Below are positions 17,307-25,374 of a DNA stretch of 64,000 nt, piece by piece. Position 1 is the stretch's first letter; every line of letters begins with the position of its first letter. Below the pieces are notes generated by a model. It ran no database searches, was not told the DNA's origin, and saw only the letters and a program-made list of their open reading frames with translations. Made by a program: the position numbers and the translations under genes. Origin of the DNA: Alphaproteobacteria bacterium (lineage in GTDB: Bacteria; Pseudomonadota; Alphaproteobacteria; Reyranellales; Reyranellaceae); assembly GCA_019635875.1 (NCBI GenBank), contig JAHBYP010000004.1:202001-266000 (forward strand). The letters are read 5' to 3'.

Positions 17307-17710
17307 ACCAGGCGCTGTATCAGGACCGCATCGTCGCCCTGGCCAAGTCGAAGACCGGCGCCGGCACGCTCGCCGCGCCCACGGCGAAAGCCATGCGCGA
17401 CAACCCGCTGTGCGGCGATCGCGTCAGCATCGAGATCAGGCTCGATGGCGAGGGCCGCATCGCCGAACTGGCACACAAGGTCCGCGGCTGCGCGCTGTGC
17501 GAAGCCTCAGCCGCGGCGCTTGCGCCCCGCGCCATCGGTCACACGGCAGCGCAGGTCGCCGAGCTTCGGCGCGAGATCGACGCCGTGCTGAGCGGCGCGT
17601 CCGGGGGCACCGGCGACTTCGCCGCCTTCGCGCCCGTCGCCGAGCATCGCAGCCGCCGCGACTGCGTCACGCTGCCCTTCGAAGCGCTACGCGCGGCACT
17701 CGGCGACTGA
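17303..17710 (+). CDS. SufU/IscU-like iron-sulfur scaffold protein
   Basis: This 135-residue protein has the NifU_N/SufU fold signature. C37 in NPLCGDRVSIEI, C63 and C66 in VRGCALCEASAAAL, and C121 in RRDCVTLPFEAL form a Cys set for a zinc or iron-sulfur site, with the conserved D39 after the first Cys. SufU proteins accept persulfide sulfur from SufS and may also serve as a scaffold. The gene starts within the stop codon of the desulfurase gene. It lacks the C-terminal NFU domain. A family C repeat follows and may end the transcript. Confidence 0.85.
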   Translation: MNQALYQDRIVALAKSKTGAGTLAAPTAKAMRDNPLCGDRVSIEIRLDGEGRIAELAHKVRGCALCEASAAALAPRAIGHTAAQVAELRREIDAVLSGASGGTGDFAAFAPVAEHRSRRDCVTLPFEALRAALGD

Positions 17711-17717
17711 GTTGCGT

Positions 17718-17782
17718 GTCATCCCGAGCGTAGCGAGGGATCCAAGCTGGCCCTGGTTCCCTCGCTACGCTCGGGATGACAG
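17718..17782. repeat. Palindromic repeat family C, copy 3
   Basis: GTCATCCCGAGCGTAGCGAG and CTCGCTACGCTCGGGATGAC are inverted around a short GATCCAAG...CCTGGTTCC centre. It carries the TAGCGA/TCGCTA arm variant that is also seen in copy 5 at 47263-47330. It sits between the convergent scaffold and phosphatase genes. Confidence 0.92.
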
Positions 17783-17827
17783 AGTCCGAACGGAACACCC
17801 TCCGGGTCGCACCGATCCGTCACACGA

Positions 17828-18883
17828 TCACGTCCGAAACCTCATCTCCTCCATCGGCACGCTGTGGCTGCGGACCGGCTGGCCGGCCTCGTCGCGCACG
17901 GCCAGCCGTACCTTCTTCTCCCACCAGTCGATATCGACGGTGCCGAAGTTCGGCCGGCCATAGACCATGCCCAGGCGATTGGGGCCCGGCTCCTTCGGAT
18001 TCGGGAAGTACTTGGTCAGCCCGCTCGAGGTCATCTCGGTGAACGGGTAGGGCGTGCCGCTGGTCTCGCGGTAGAGCGCGCCGAGATGACGGTCGCCGGA
18101 CAGGAAGATCAGGTTCTCGGCGCGGGTCTGGCGCACCAGCTCGTAGAGCCGGCGCCGCTCATGCGGGAAATTGCCCCAGCGCTCCCAGCCATGGCCATCG
18201 GCCAGCACCTGGATCGACGATACCATCAGGCGCAGGTCGGCCGGCTCGCGCAGGCGATCGGCGAGCCAGGCCCATTGCGTCGGACCCAGCATCGTCTTGG
18301 CCGGATCGTGGTCGGGGATGTAGCGCTCCATGCCCGACGCGCCGCGGTTCTCGCTCGGCAGCCACGGCGACTTGAAGGAACGGATGTCGAGCAGGATGAT
18401 CTGCACGCGCTGGCCGGGATTGCCGAAGGCCTCGGCGTAGTAGATGCCCTCGTGCAGGCGGCGCGGATCGTCGGTCGGCGCGTCCCAGAATTTCAGGAAC
18501 TCTTCCTTTGACTCGACCTTGAACGGCATGTCGCCGCCGGCGTCGTTGACGCCATAGTCGTGGTCGTCCCAGACCGCGAGATGGCGCACGCTGCCGCGCA
18601 GCTTCATGTAGCCCGGCGACTGGCGCGCCAGCGCATAGGCCTCCTTGAGCTCCTTCAGCTCGCGGTCCTTGCTGTCGCCGTAGACGTTGTCGCCGCCGAA
18701 GATGAACAGGTCGGGCTTGTAGGCCAGCACCGAATCCCAGATCGGCTGCGCCTCGCGCGGGTCGACGCAGGAGCCGAAGGCCACGCGCACCAGCGGCTTG
18801 CGCTGCGCCACGGCCGACCCGGCAACGGCGGTGGAGACGGCGGCGCCGGTGAAGGCACGACGGGTCAGCGATGATCGGGTCAC
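17828..18883 (-). CDS. PhoD-like alkaline phosphatase family protein, Tat-exported
   Basis: The 351-residue protein starts with a twin-arginine-type signal (SSLTRRAFTGAAVSTAVAG, then AVAQ cleavage around residue 27). The metallophosphatase core shows RVAFGSCVDP, FIFGGDNVYGD (residues about 62-70), HLAVWDDHDYGVND, IILLDIRSF and IFLSGDRHLGALY, the metal ligands of the PhoD family, which hydrolyses phosphate mono- and diesters in the periplasm. It is shorter than Bacillus PhoD and lacks its extra N-terminal domain. The start codon is GTG at 18883 with GGGGA about 8 bases upstream. No Pho box was noticed. The substrate is not known. Confidence 0.88.
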   Translation of the reverse strand: MTRSSLTRRAFTGAAVSTAVAGSAVAQRKPLVRVAFGSCVDPREAQPIWDSVLAYKPDLFIFGGDNVYGDSKDRELKELKEAYALARQSPGYMKLRGSVRHLAVWDDHDYGVNDAGGDMPFKVESKEEFLKFWDAPTDDPRRLHEGIYYAEAFGNPGQRVQIILLDIRSFKSPWLPSENRGASGMERYIPDHDPAKTMLGPTQWAWLADRLREPADLRLMVSSIQVLADGHGWERWGNFPHERRRLYELVRQTRAENLIFLSGDRHLGALYRETSGTPYPFTEMTSSGLTKYFPNPKEPGPNRLGMVYGRPNFGTVDIDWWEKKVRLAVRDEAGQPVRSHSVPMEEMRFRT

Positions 18884-18974
18884 GCGACGAATCCCCAGAT
18901 TCCTGGGCGCAACATTTCGACCAATCGAATCGGTTTGTCCACCGCGAGTGCCTGATCTGATCTATGCTCTGTTG

Positions 18975-19376
18975 ATGGACCGAGTGGATTTGCAACCGAT
19001 CGCCTATCCGCTGCCCGAGTCGGCGTTGCTGCCGACATGGCGCAGCCGCCGTTCGCAAGGACTCGGCGCCGTTGCCGTAGCGGCGCTTGTCATTGGGTTG
19101 GCCCTGCGCTGGCCGGTGCTTTTGCTCGATGCTGACGATATTCTGCTGCGTCACGCTTTGCCGGCGACGCTCGCCTTTATCATGGCCTTCACACCACCGT
19201 CATCAACGAGGGTGGGCCGCATCGCGCAGGACCTCACCGTCCTCGGCCTTTGCGTCGCGGTGTTCGCGGGCGACTGGCTGCCGCTGCTGCTCGCCTGTTA
19301 CCCGGTGCTGCTGATGATCGCGGTCGTGATCGGTGAATTCGGGCTGCTACGACGCTATTGGGGGCGCGGCTTGTGA
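18975..19376 (+). CDS. Small membrane protein of unknown function
   Basis: The 133-residue product starts at ATG 18975 (MDRVDLQPIAYPLPESALL) and has about three hydrophobic segments: AVAVAALVIGLALRWPVLLL, the ALPATLAFIMAF stretch and LTVLGLCVAVFAGDWLPLLL running into a fourth. I do not recognise a family. The frame is open further upstream, but that part is antisense to the phosphatase gene. Its stop overlaps the GTG start of the next membrane protein by four bases, so the two are likely made together and may form one complex. Confidence 0.65.
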   Translation: MDRVDLQPIAYPLPESALLPTWRSRRSQGLGAVAVAALVIGLALRWPVLLLDADDILLRHALPATLAFIMAFTPPSSTRVGRIAQDLTVLGLCVAVFAGDWLPLLLACYPVLLMIAVVIGEFGLLRRYWGRGL

Positions 19377-20665
19377 GCGAGGCCGAGTGGCTGGCGTTAC
19401 AGCGGGCGGCGCTTCTTGCCGGCCCCATGGTCGCCGCCATCGCTCTGCTGTTGATCGTCAAGCCGCGGCCGCGCGAGGCGGTGTCGGCGATGGTCGCCTT
19501 TCTGTGGCAGCTGCCGGCGTTGCTGGCGTTGCACCTGCTGGCTCTACATTTCGGCTGGTGGAGCTTCGGCGTCGAGCGCAACGCAGTGCAAGGCCTGCCG
19601 ATCGATGTCTGGATCGGCTGGGCGATCTGGTGGGGACCGGTCTGCCTCTTCGCCCAACGCTGGCTGCCGCTGCCGTTGATCGTCGCGATCTCGGTGGCAC
19701 TCGACCTGGTGAGCATGCCCCGGCTGACACCGCTGGTGAGCATAGGCTCGTCATGGTTGGTGGGCGACGCGGTCGCCATGCTGCTGTGCCTGATTCCGGG
19801 CCAGATCGCCGCACGCCTCACGCGTGAGGATCGTCTGCCGACAGTTCGCGCCATGTTCCATGTGCTGGGCTGGGGCGGCTACATGACACTCGTCATCCCG
19901 GTCTGCGTACTGAGCTACACGGGCTCGCCGCTCTTCAGCCTCTACCATCTGCCGGGGTCGATACTCGACTGGTGCCTGGCCGCGATTGCGCTGATGCTGC
20001 TCTTCGTTGGCGTTGCTGCCACTGCGGAGTTCGCCAGCGTCGGCGGCGGCACTCCGATTCCCTTCGATCCACCCAAGCGCGTCGTGACCAGCGGTCCCTA
20101 TGCCTTCACCGCCAACCCGATGCAGATCATCTCGGCCTTCTTCATGGCTGTGGTGGCGCTCTACGCCCGCTCCTGGGGACTGGCGCTGATCGCGCTGATG
20201 TTCGCTGTCTTCGATACGATCTACGCTACCTGGTACAATCGCGCGCACATCGCCATCGCCATGCCGGAGGCGTGGACGAGCTACCGTGGGGCGGTGCGCG
20301 AATGGCAAATGCGCTGGCGTCCGCACATCGCCGAGGAAGCGCACATCACCATCAGCGGGAGGGGCCCCGCACGGACTGTCTGGAATGTACTGTGGCCAAT
20401 TCTGTCGCCTCGGCTCGAAGGCAGCTTCCGTGTCGAGTCGGCGCCGCTTGGCACCCTGGAGCGCCTCGTCTACAGCCGTCCCCACAGCGGCGTCGAGGAT
20501 CACGGCATGAAGGCTCTCGCCCGCATTCTCGAGCACGGCCCGGTTCCGCTCGCGATCGTCGGGTGGCTGATCCGCTTTCCCTATCTTGGCGGGTGCTTGC
20601 AGCGACTGAGCGGGCTCACGATCATGATTTGGCGGCGCGGCGCCGCGATTCGCAGCGTAGGCTAG
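19373..20665 (+). CDS. Membrane protein with ICMT/PEMT-like methyltransferase domain
   Basis: This 430-residue protein has an N-terminal half with about six hydrophobic helices, several rich in Trp. It is followed at residues about 205-300 by the segment VVTSGPYAFTANPMQIISAF, then a helix pair and WYNRAHIAIAMPEAWTSYRG. That matches the catalytic region of the isoprenylcysteine O-methyltransferase/phospholipid methyltransferase fold (GPY...NPM...E...Y). The last 100 residues (GSFRVESAPLGTLERLVYSR, then ALARILEHGPVPLAIVGWL) are a separate soluble and helical tail that faintly recalls DCC1-like thiol-disulfide proteins. The start is GTG 19373, in GTGA overlap with the gene before. The substrate is unknown; lipid or thiol methylation is possible. 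Confidence 0.65.
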   Translation: MSEAEWLALQRAALLAGPMVAAIALLLIVKPRPREAVSAMVAFLWQLPALLALHLLALHFGWWSFGVERNAVQGLPIDVWIGWAIWWGPVCLFAQRWLPLPLIVAISVALDLVSMPRLTPLVSIGSSWLVGDAVAMLLCLIPGQIAARLTREDRLPTVRAMFHVLGWGGYMTLVIPVCVLSYTGSPLFSLYHLPGSILDWCLAAIALMLLFVGVAATAEFASVGGGTPIPFDPPKRVVTSGPYAFTANPMQIISAFFMAVVALYARSWGLALIALMFAVFDTIYATWYNRAHIAIAMPEAWTSYRGAVREWQMRWRPHIAEEAHITISGRGPARTVWNVLWPILSPRLEGSFRVESAPLGTLERLVYSRPHSGVEDHGMKALARILEHGPVPLAIVGWLIRFPYLGGCLQRLSGLTIMIWRRGAAIRSVG

Positions 20666-20668
20666 AGC

Positions 20669-20693
20669 AAAAAGGGGCCGCTTGCGCGGCCCC
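20669..20693 (-). terminator. Rho-independent terminator of glnA
   Basis: Read on the minus strand, GGGGCCGC, loop GCAA, GCGGCCCC forms a perfect 8-base stem at 20674-20693, followed by TTTTT (20669-20673). It lies about 27 bases after the glnA stop. On the plus strand the same hairpin may help end the membrane-protein transcript. Confidence 0.9.
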
Positions 20694-20719
20694 TTCGAGC
20701 TTCATGGAACTGTCCCGGA

Positions 20720-22129
20720 TCAGACCGAGTAGTACATCTTGTACTCGATCGGAGCCGGCTGGTGTTCCCAGTTGTAGACCTCTTCCCACTTGAGATCCAT
20801 GTAGGCGTCGATCTGGTCCTCGGTGAAGACGCCGCCCTTGGTCAGGAAGGCGCGATCGGCGTCGAGCGCGCCCAGCGCCTCGCGCAGCGAGCCGGCCACG
20901 GTCGGCACCTGCTTGAGCTCCTCCGGCGGCAGCTCGTAGAGGTTCTTGTCCATCGCCTCGCCGGGATGGATCTTGTTCTGGATGCCGTCGATGCCGGCCA
21001 TCAGCATCGCCGAGAAGGCGAGATACGGATTGGCCGACGGATCGGGGAAGCGCACCTCGACACGCTTGCCCTTGGGCGAGGCGGAGTAGGGGATGCGGCA
21101 GGAGGCCGAGCGGTTGCGCGCCGAATAGGCGAGCAGCACGGGGGCCTCGAAGCCCGGGATGACGCGCTTGTAGCTGTTGGTCGAGGCGTTGCAGAAGGCG
21201 TTGAGCGCCTTGGCGTGCTTGATGATGCCGCCGATGTAGTAGAGCGCCGTCTCGCTGAGGTCGGCGTAGCCGTTGCCGGCGAACAGCGGCTTGCCGTCCT
21301 TCCAGATCGACTGGTGCGTGTGCATGCCCGAGCCGTTGTCACCGTAGATCGGCTTGGGCATGAAGGTGCAGGTCTTGCCCCACTGCGCCGCGACGTTGTG
21401 CAGGCCGTACTTGTACTTCTGCACGTTGTCGCCGGTCTTCACCAGCGTGTCGAAGCGGAAGCCCAGCTCGTTCTGCGCCGGCGCCACCTCGTGATGGTGG
21501 ATCTCCATGGTGAGACCCATCTCGGTCAGCACGGTGCACATCTCGGCGCGCAGATCGTGCATGGAATCAACCGGCGGGACCGGGAAGTAGCCGCCCTTGA
21601 CGCCCGGACGGTGGCCCATGTTGCCGCCTTCCATCACCGTTCCGGTGTTGTTGGGCGTCTCCGCCGAGTCGACGGCGTAGAACGAGCCGTGCATCTTCAC
21701 GTCGAAGCGCACGTCGTCGAACACGAAGAACTCGAGCTCGGGGCCGAACACGGCGCTGTCGCCGACGCCGGAGGACTTCAGGTAGGCCTCGGCGCGCTTG
21801 GCGGTCGAGCGCGGGCAGCGGGCGTAGAACTGGCCGGTCGAGGGCTCGATGACGTCGCAGAAGATCGACATCGTCGTCTGCGCCGTGAACGGATCGAGGA
21901 TCGCCGTCGACGGATCGGGCATCAGGATCATGTCGGACTCGTTGATCGCCTTCCAGCCGGCGATCGAGGAGCCGTCGAACATCACGCCGTCGGCAAACAC
22001 CGAATCGTCGACCGCCGACGCGGTCTTGGCGGTGTGCTGCCACTTGCCGCGCGGATCGGTGAACCGGAAGGAGACGAACTTGACGTCCTTCTCCTTGATC
22101 ATCTGCAGCACGCTCTTGGCGTCGGCCAT
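20720..22129 (-). CDS. glnA: Type I glutamine synthetase
   Basis: The 469-residue GSI-beta enzyme joins ammonia to glutamate using ATP and forms a cytosolic dodecamer. Diagnostic segments are the beta-grasp start ([18 protein letters not shown]), [50 protein letters not shown] and the adenylylation site Y398 in [11 protein letters not shown], so it is regulated by GlnE-type adenylylation. GGGAT and AAAGGA lie just before the ATG. It follows glnB by about 70 bases on the same strand, the usual alphaproteobacterial glnBA operon behind a sigma-54-like promoter. A strong terminator follows. Confidence 0.98.
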   Translation of the reverse strand: MADAKSVLQMIKEKDVKFVSFRFTDPRGKWQHTAKTASAVDDSVFADGVMFDGSSIAGWKAINESDMILMPDPSTAILDPFTAQTTMSIFCDVIEPSTGQFYARCPRSTAKRAEAYLKSSGVGDSAVFGPELEFFVFDDVRFDVKMHGSFYAVDSAETPNNTGTVMEGGNMGHRPGVKGGYFPVPPVDSMHDLRAEMCTVLTEMGLTMEIHHHEVAPAQNELGFRFDTLVKTGDNVQKYKYGLHNVAAQWGKTCTFMPKPIYGDNGSGMHTHQSIWKDGKPLFAGNGYADLSETALYYIGGIIKHAKALNAFCNASTNSYKRVIPGFEAPVLLAYSARNRSASCRIPYSASPKGKRVEVRFPDPSANPYLAFSAMLMAGIDGIQNKIHPGEAMDKNLYELPPEELKQVPTVAGSLREALGALDADRAFLTKGGVFTEDQIDAYMDLKWEEVYNWEHQPAPIEYKMYYSV

Positions 22130-22199
22130 ATCCCTTGATCCTTTCGCTTGTGGATTCTCTTGTCTTTCCGTGCGGCCCGCGACGCGGCGCCGGACGCCC

Positions 22200-22622
<423 letters not shown>

Positions 22623-22721
22623 CTACCGGCCCAGGCGCCTGTCGCTGTTGGAATTTGCCGCATTGTGATTAATTTAGCGCCATATCATCGGGCAATATGC
22701 CTAATAATAGGACAGAAGACG

Positions 22722-23369
22722 CTAACGTAGTGTGCAGTTGAACGCGATCGAGATGCGCTCGTTGGGTCCGTCGTACGGCGAAACCCAGTGCTCCAGCCAG
22801 CTCGGAAAAAGGAGCATGAGGCCGGATGCGGGGACCACGGTCAGCACGCGGTCAAAGTTGAATCCCGGAGTCGGCATCGCCCGCGCCATCGGCCGGGGGT
22901 CGGTGAACTGGATGGTGCCGCCACTCACGGCGTTGCCCGCGTCGACGTAGTAGACGCCGGAAAAGTGCGAGTCCGGATGCAGGTGGGCGACGTTGTAGTC
23001 GTGGGTGCGGTTGAGGTTCGCCCAGGCATAGGCCTTGAACTGGGTCGTTCCCGGCGCCCGGCTGCTGAAGTCCGGGGACAGGGTGGCCATCGTCTTCACC
23101 GCCTCGACGATCGAGCCGCGCAGGGCCGCGACCTCGGGCAGCGGCCATTCCAGCAGGTCGGCCTTGGACTGCCAGCCGCCGCGATTGCTGATCTTGACGC
23201 CGGGCTCGGATGCGGCGCGCCTGGCGATCTCGGCGCGCAGGCCGGGGTTGATCTGCCCGGCATTGGCCACGGTCCGGCGCAGCAGGGGCGTGACGAACAG
23301 CAGTGCCAGGTCGTTGCCCAAGGTCACGAACAGCTGATCGTCGACAGTCGCGGTCCTGTTGCCCGTCAC
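22722..23369 (-). CDS. TIGR02466-type putative 2OG-Fe(II) oxygenase
   Basis: The 215-residue protein has the double-stranded beta-helix ligand set: H131 and D133 in VAHLHPDSHFSGVYYVD, H194 in LFPSWLEHWVSPY and a 2-oxoglutarate-binding Arg in NERISIAFNC. This is the pattern of the TIGR02466 family, first noted in cyanophages and marine bacteria, with unknown hydroxylation targets. Length is normal. The gene ends just upstream of the glnB promoter on the same strand, so the promoter upstream region is short. It is divergent from the aminotransferase gene. Confidence 0.8.
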   Translation of the reverse strand: MTGNRTATVDDQLFVTLGNDLALLFVTPLLRRTVANAGQINPGLRAEIARRAASEPGVKISNRGGWQSKADLLEWPLPEVAALRGSIVEAVKTMATLSPDFSSRAPGTTQFKAYAWANLNRTHDYNVAHLHPDSHFSGVYYVDAGNAVSGGTIQFTDPRPMARAMPTPGFNFDRVLTVVPASGLMLLFPSWLEHWVSPYDGPNERISIAFNCTLR

Positions 23370-23487
23370 ATCGGTCCTCCGGTGAGTCGGGGCGGAAGAT
23401 AGCCGGACGATCCGGTTTGCCCAAGCCGTGTCGCGGATGTGCTATGAGCGCCGCCGGGGCCGGGCGACGGCCGGGGATGGAAGCGGC

Positions 23488-24663
23488 ATGAAGCAGGGCA
23501 ACAGCGTTCTGGGCGGCTACGCCGACACGATCTTCGACGTGATGTCGGGTCTGGCGCGGCAGTACAAATCGGTCAATCTGGGGCAGGGGTTTCCCGACGA
23601 CCCGGGTCCCGAGGATGTCCGGCGCGCCGCCGCCGACTACCTGATGACCGGCCACAACCAGTATCCGCCGATGCTGGGCATCCCCGAGCTGCGCCAGGCG
23701 GTGGCCGAGCACAACAAGCGTTTCTATGACCTCGACGTCGACTGGCAGAGCGAGGTCATGGTGACCTCGGGCGCCACCGAGGCCCTGGGCGACTGCCTGT
23801 TCGGCCTGATCGAGCCGGGCGACGAGGTGGTGCTGATCGAGCCGCTCTACGACAGCTACATCCCGATCGTGCGCCGCGCCGGCGGGATCCCCAGGCTGGT
23901 CCGCCTGCAGCCGCCGCGCTGGGATCTGCCGCGCGAGGAGCTGGCGGCCGCCTTCGGACCCAGGACAAAGCTGATCCTGATCAACTCGCCGATGAATCCC
24001 TGCTCCAAGGTGTTCGACGCCGAGGAGCTGGGCTTCATCGCCGAGCTTTGCGTCAAGCACGACACCTTCGCCGTCTGCGACGAGGTCTACGAGCATCTGA
24101 CTTTCGACGGTCTGAAGCACACGCCGCTGATGAAGTTCCCGGGGATGCGCGAGCGCACGGCGCGCATCGGCTCGTCGGGCAAGACCTTCAGCGTCACCGG
24201 CTGGAAGGTGGGCTACATCACGGCGGCGCCGGCGGTGCTCAAGCCGATCCTCAAGGCGCACCAGTTCGTCACCTTCACCACGCCGCCCAACCTGCAATGG
24301 GGCACCGCCGTGGGCCTGCGCAAGGAAGACGCCTACTTCACCAGGCTGGCGTCCGACATGCAGGCCAAGCGCGACCGGCTGGCCACCGGCCTGGCCGATA
24401 TCGGCTTCGAGGTGATGCCGGCGCGCGGCACCTATTTCGTCACCACCGATTTCCGGCCGCTGGGCTTCAACGGCACCGACGAGGATTTCTGCCGCCACAT
24501 CACGGTCGAGGCGGGCGTGACGGCGGTGCCGACCAGCGCCTTCTACAGCAGCGCCGATGCGCCCCGGCATTTCGCGCGCTTCTGCTTCTGCAAGAACGAC
24601 AGCACGCTGGACGCGGCGCTGGAGCGGTTGTCGGGCCATTTCCGCAAGCGCCGCCAACCTTGA
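23488..24663 (+). CDS. Class I/II pyridoxal-phosphate aminotransferase
   Basis: This 391-residue fold-type I aminotransferase has SVNLGQGFPDDPGPEDV, YPPMLGIPELRQAVAEH, MVTSGATEALGDCLFG, INSPMNPCSK (the substrate-binding Asn-Pro), CDEVYEHLTFDG, and the PLP lysine K232 in GSSGKTFSVTGWKVGY. It resembles methionine/kynurenine aminotransferase-like proteins (YbdL/KAT group), which transaminate aromatic or sulfur amino acids; the precise substrate is not visible. GGAAG lies about 6 bases before ATG 23488. Its stop codon overlaps the -35 box of the tRNA-His promoter. Confidence 0.9.
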   Translation: MKQGNSVLGGYADTIFDVMSGLARQYKSVNLGQGFPDDPGPEDVRRAAADYLMTGHNQYPPMLGIPELRQAVAEHNKRFYDLDVDWQSEVMVTSGATEALGDCLFGLIEPGDEVVLIEPLYDSYIPIVRRAGGIPRLVRLQPPRWDLPREELAAAFGPRTKLILINSPMNPCSKVFDAEELGFIAELCVKHDTFAVCDEVYEHLTFDGLKHTPLMKFPGMRERTARIGSSGKTFSVTGWKVGYITAAPAVLKPILKAHQFVTFTTPPNLQWGTAVGLRKEDAYFTRLASDMQAKRDRLATGLADIGFEVMPARGTYFVTTDFRPLGFNGTDEDFCRHITVEAGVTAVPTSAFYSSADAPRHFARFCFCKNDSTLDAALERLSGHFRKRRQP

Positions 24664-24688
24664 CCGGGCGCGGCCGGGAGAGTACCTA
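24660..24688 (+). promoter_or_regulatory. Promoter of tRNA-His
   Basis: TTGACC at 24660-24665, a 17-base spacer and TACCTA at 24683-24688 put the start near 24695, about 18 bases before the tRNA. The same TTGAC-N17-TA layout precedes the tRNA-Leu and tRNA-Asp genes. Confidence 0.6.
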
Positions 24689-24712
24689 GCCGACCGCCTT
24701 CGGGCATGCGAT

Positions 24713-24790
24713 GGCGGCCGTAGCTCAGTTGGTTAGAGCGCCAGATTGTGATTCTGGATGTCGCCGGTTCAAATCCGGTCGGTCGCCCCA
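24713..24790 (+). tRNA. tRNA-His (anticodon GTG)
   Basis: The cloverleaf folds fully: an acceptor stem with the histidine-specific extra G at position -1 paired to C73, D-arm GCTCAGTTGGTTAGAGC, anticodon stem CCAGA/TCTGG with loop TTGTGAT (anticodon 24748-24750), T-arm CCGGTTCAAATCCGG and an encoded CCA at 24788-24790. Confidence 0.97.
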
Positions 24791-24819
24791 TCGCCCCTTT
24801 CCTGATCTATGATGGCGCC

Positions 24820-25374
24820 ATGCGCGCGATCCTCAAGCGAGTGCTGACGCCGCCGCTGGTGCTGATCGCTGCGGCCCTGATCCTGCTCGAAGAGACCCTG
24901 ATCAAGTGGGCGCAGCGGCTGATGGCCAGGCTGGCGGCGCTGCCGTTGGTCGCCGCGCTCGAGCAGCGTGCGCGCCGCCTGCCGCCCTATCCGGCGATGA
25001 TCCTGTTCCTGGTGCCCGGCGCGGTGCTCTTCCCGGTGAAGCTGGCAGCCTTGTGGCTGCTGGCCAGCGGCCATGTGGTGTGGGGCACGATCATCATCGT
25101 CGCCGGCAAGCTCGCCGGCACGGCGATCGGCGCGCGCATCTACCTGATCCTGCGGCCGACCCTGGTGAGCCTGAACTGGTTCGCGCGGGCCGAAGCCTGG
25201 GTGTTCGGCTGGCGCGACCGGATCTACGCCCGGGTCAGGGCGATGCCCGCCTGGCAGAGGGCGGCCGCCGCCATCGCAGCGGCCAAGGTCTGGCTGCGCG
25301 CCCAGCTTGCCCAGCGGCCGGGCTGGCTCGGCCGGCGCTTCCTGGCCGCGCGCCGCCACGCAAGGCGCAGCTGA
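24820..25374 (+). CDS. Conserved-looking membrane protein of unknown function
   Basis: The 184-residue product starts at ATG 24820 (MRAILKRVLTPPLVLIAAAL). It has one N-terminal hydrophobic helix, two central ones (MILFLVPGAVLFPVKLAALW and GTIIIVAGKLAGTAIGARIY), and a basic, arginine-rich C-terminal tail (RRFLAARRHARRS), suggesting tail-in topology. I do not recognise the family. Its stop codon overlaps the start of the NAD(P)HX repair gene (TGATG), so the two are co-translated. Confidence 0.75.
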   Translation: MRAILKRVLTPPLVLIAAALILLEETLIKWAQRLMARLAALPLVAALEQRARRLPPYPAMILFLVPGAVLFPVKLAALWLLASGHVVWGTIIIVAGKLAGTAIGARIYLILRPTLVSLNWFARAEAWVFGWRDRIYARVRAMPAWQRAAAAIAAAKVWLRAQLAQRPGWLGRRFLAARRHARRS

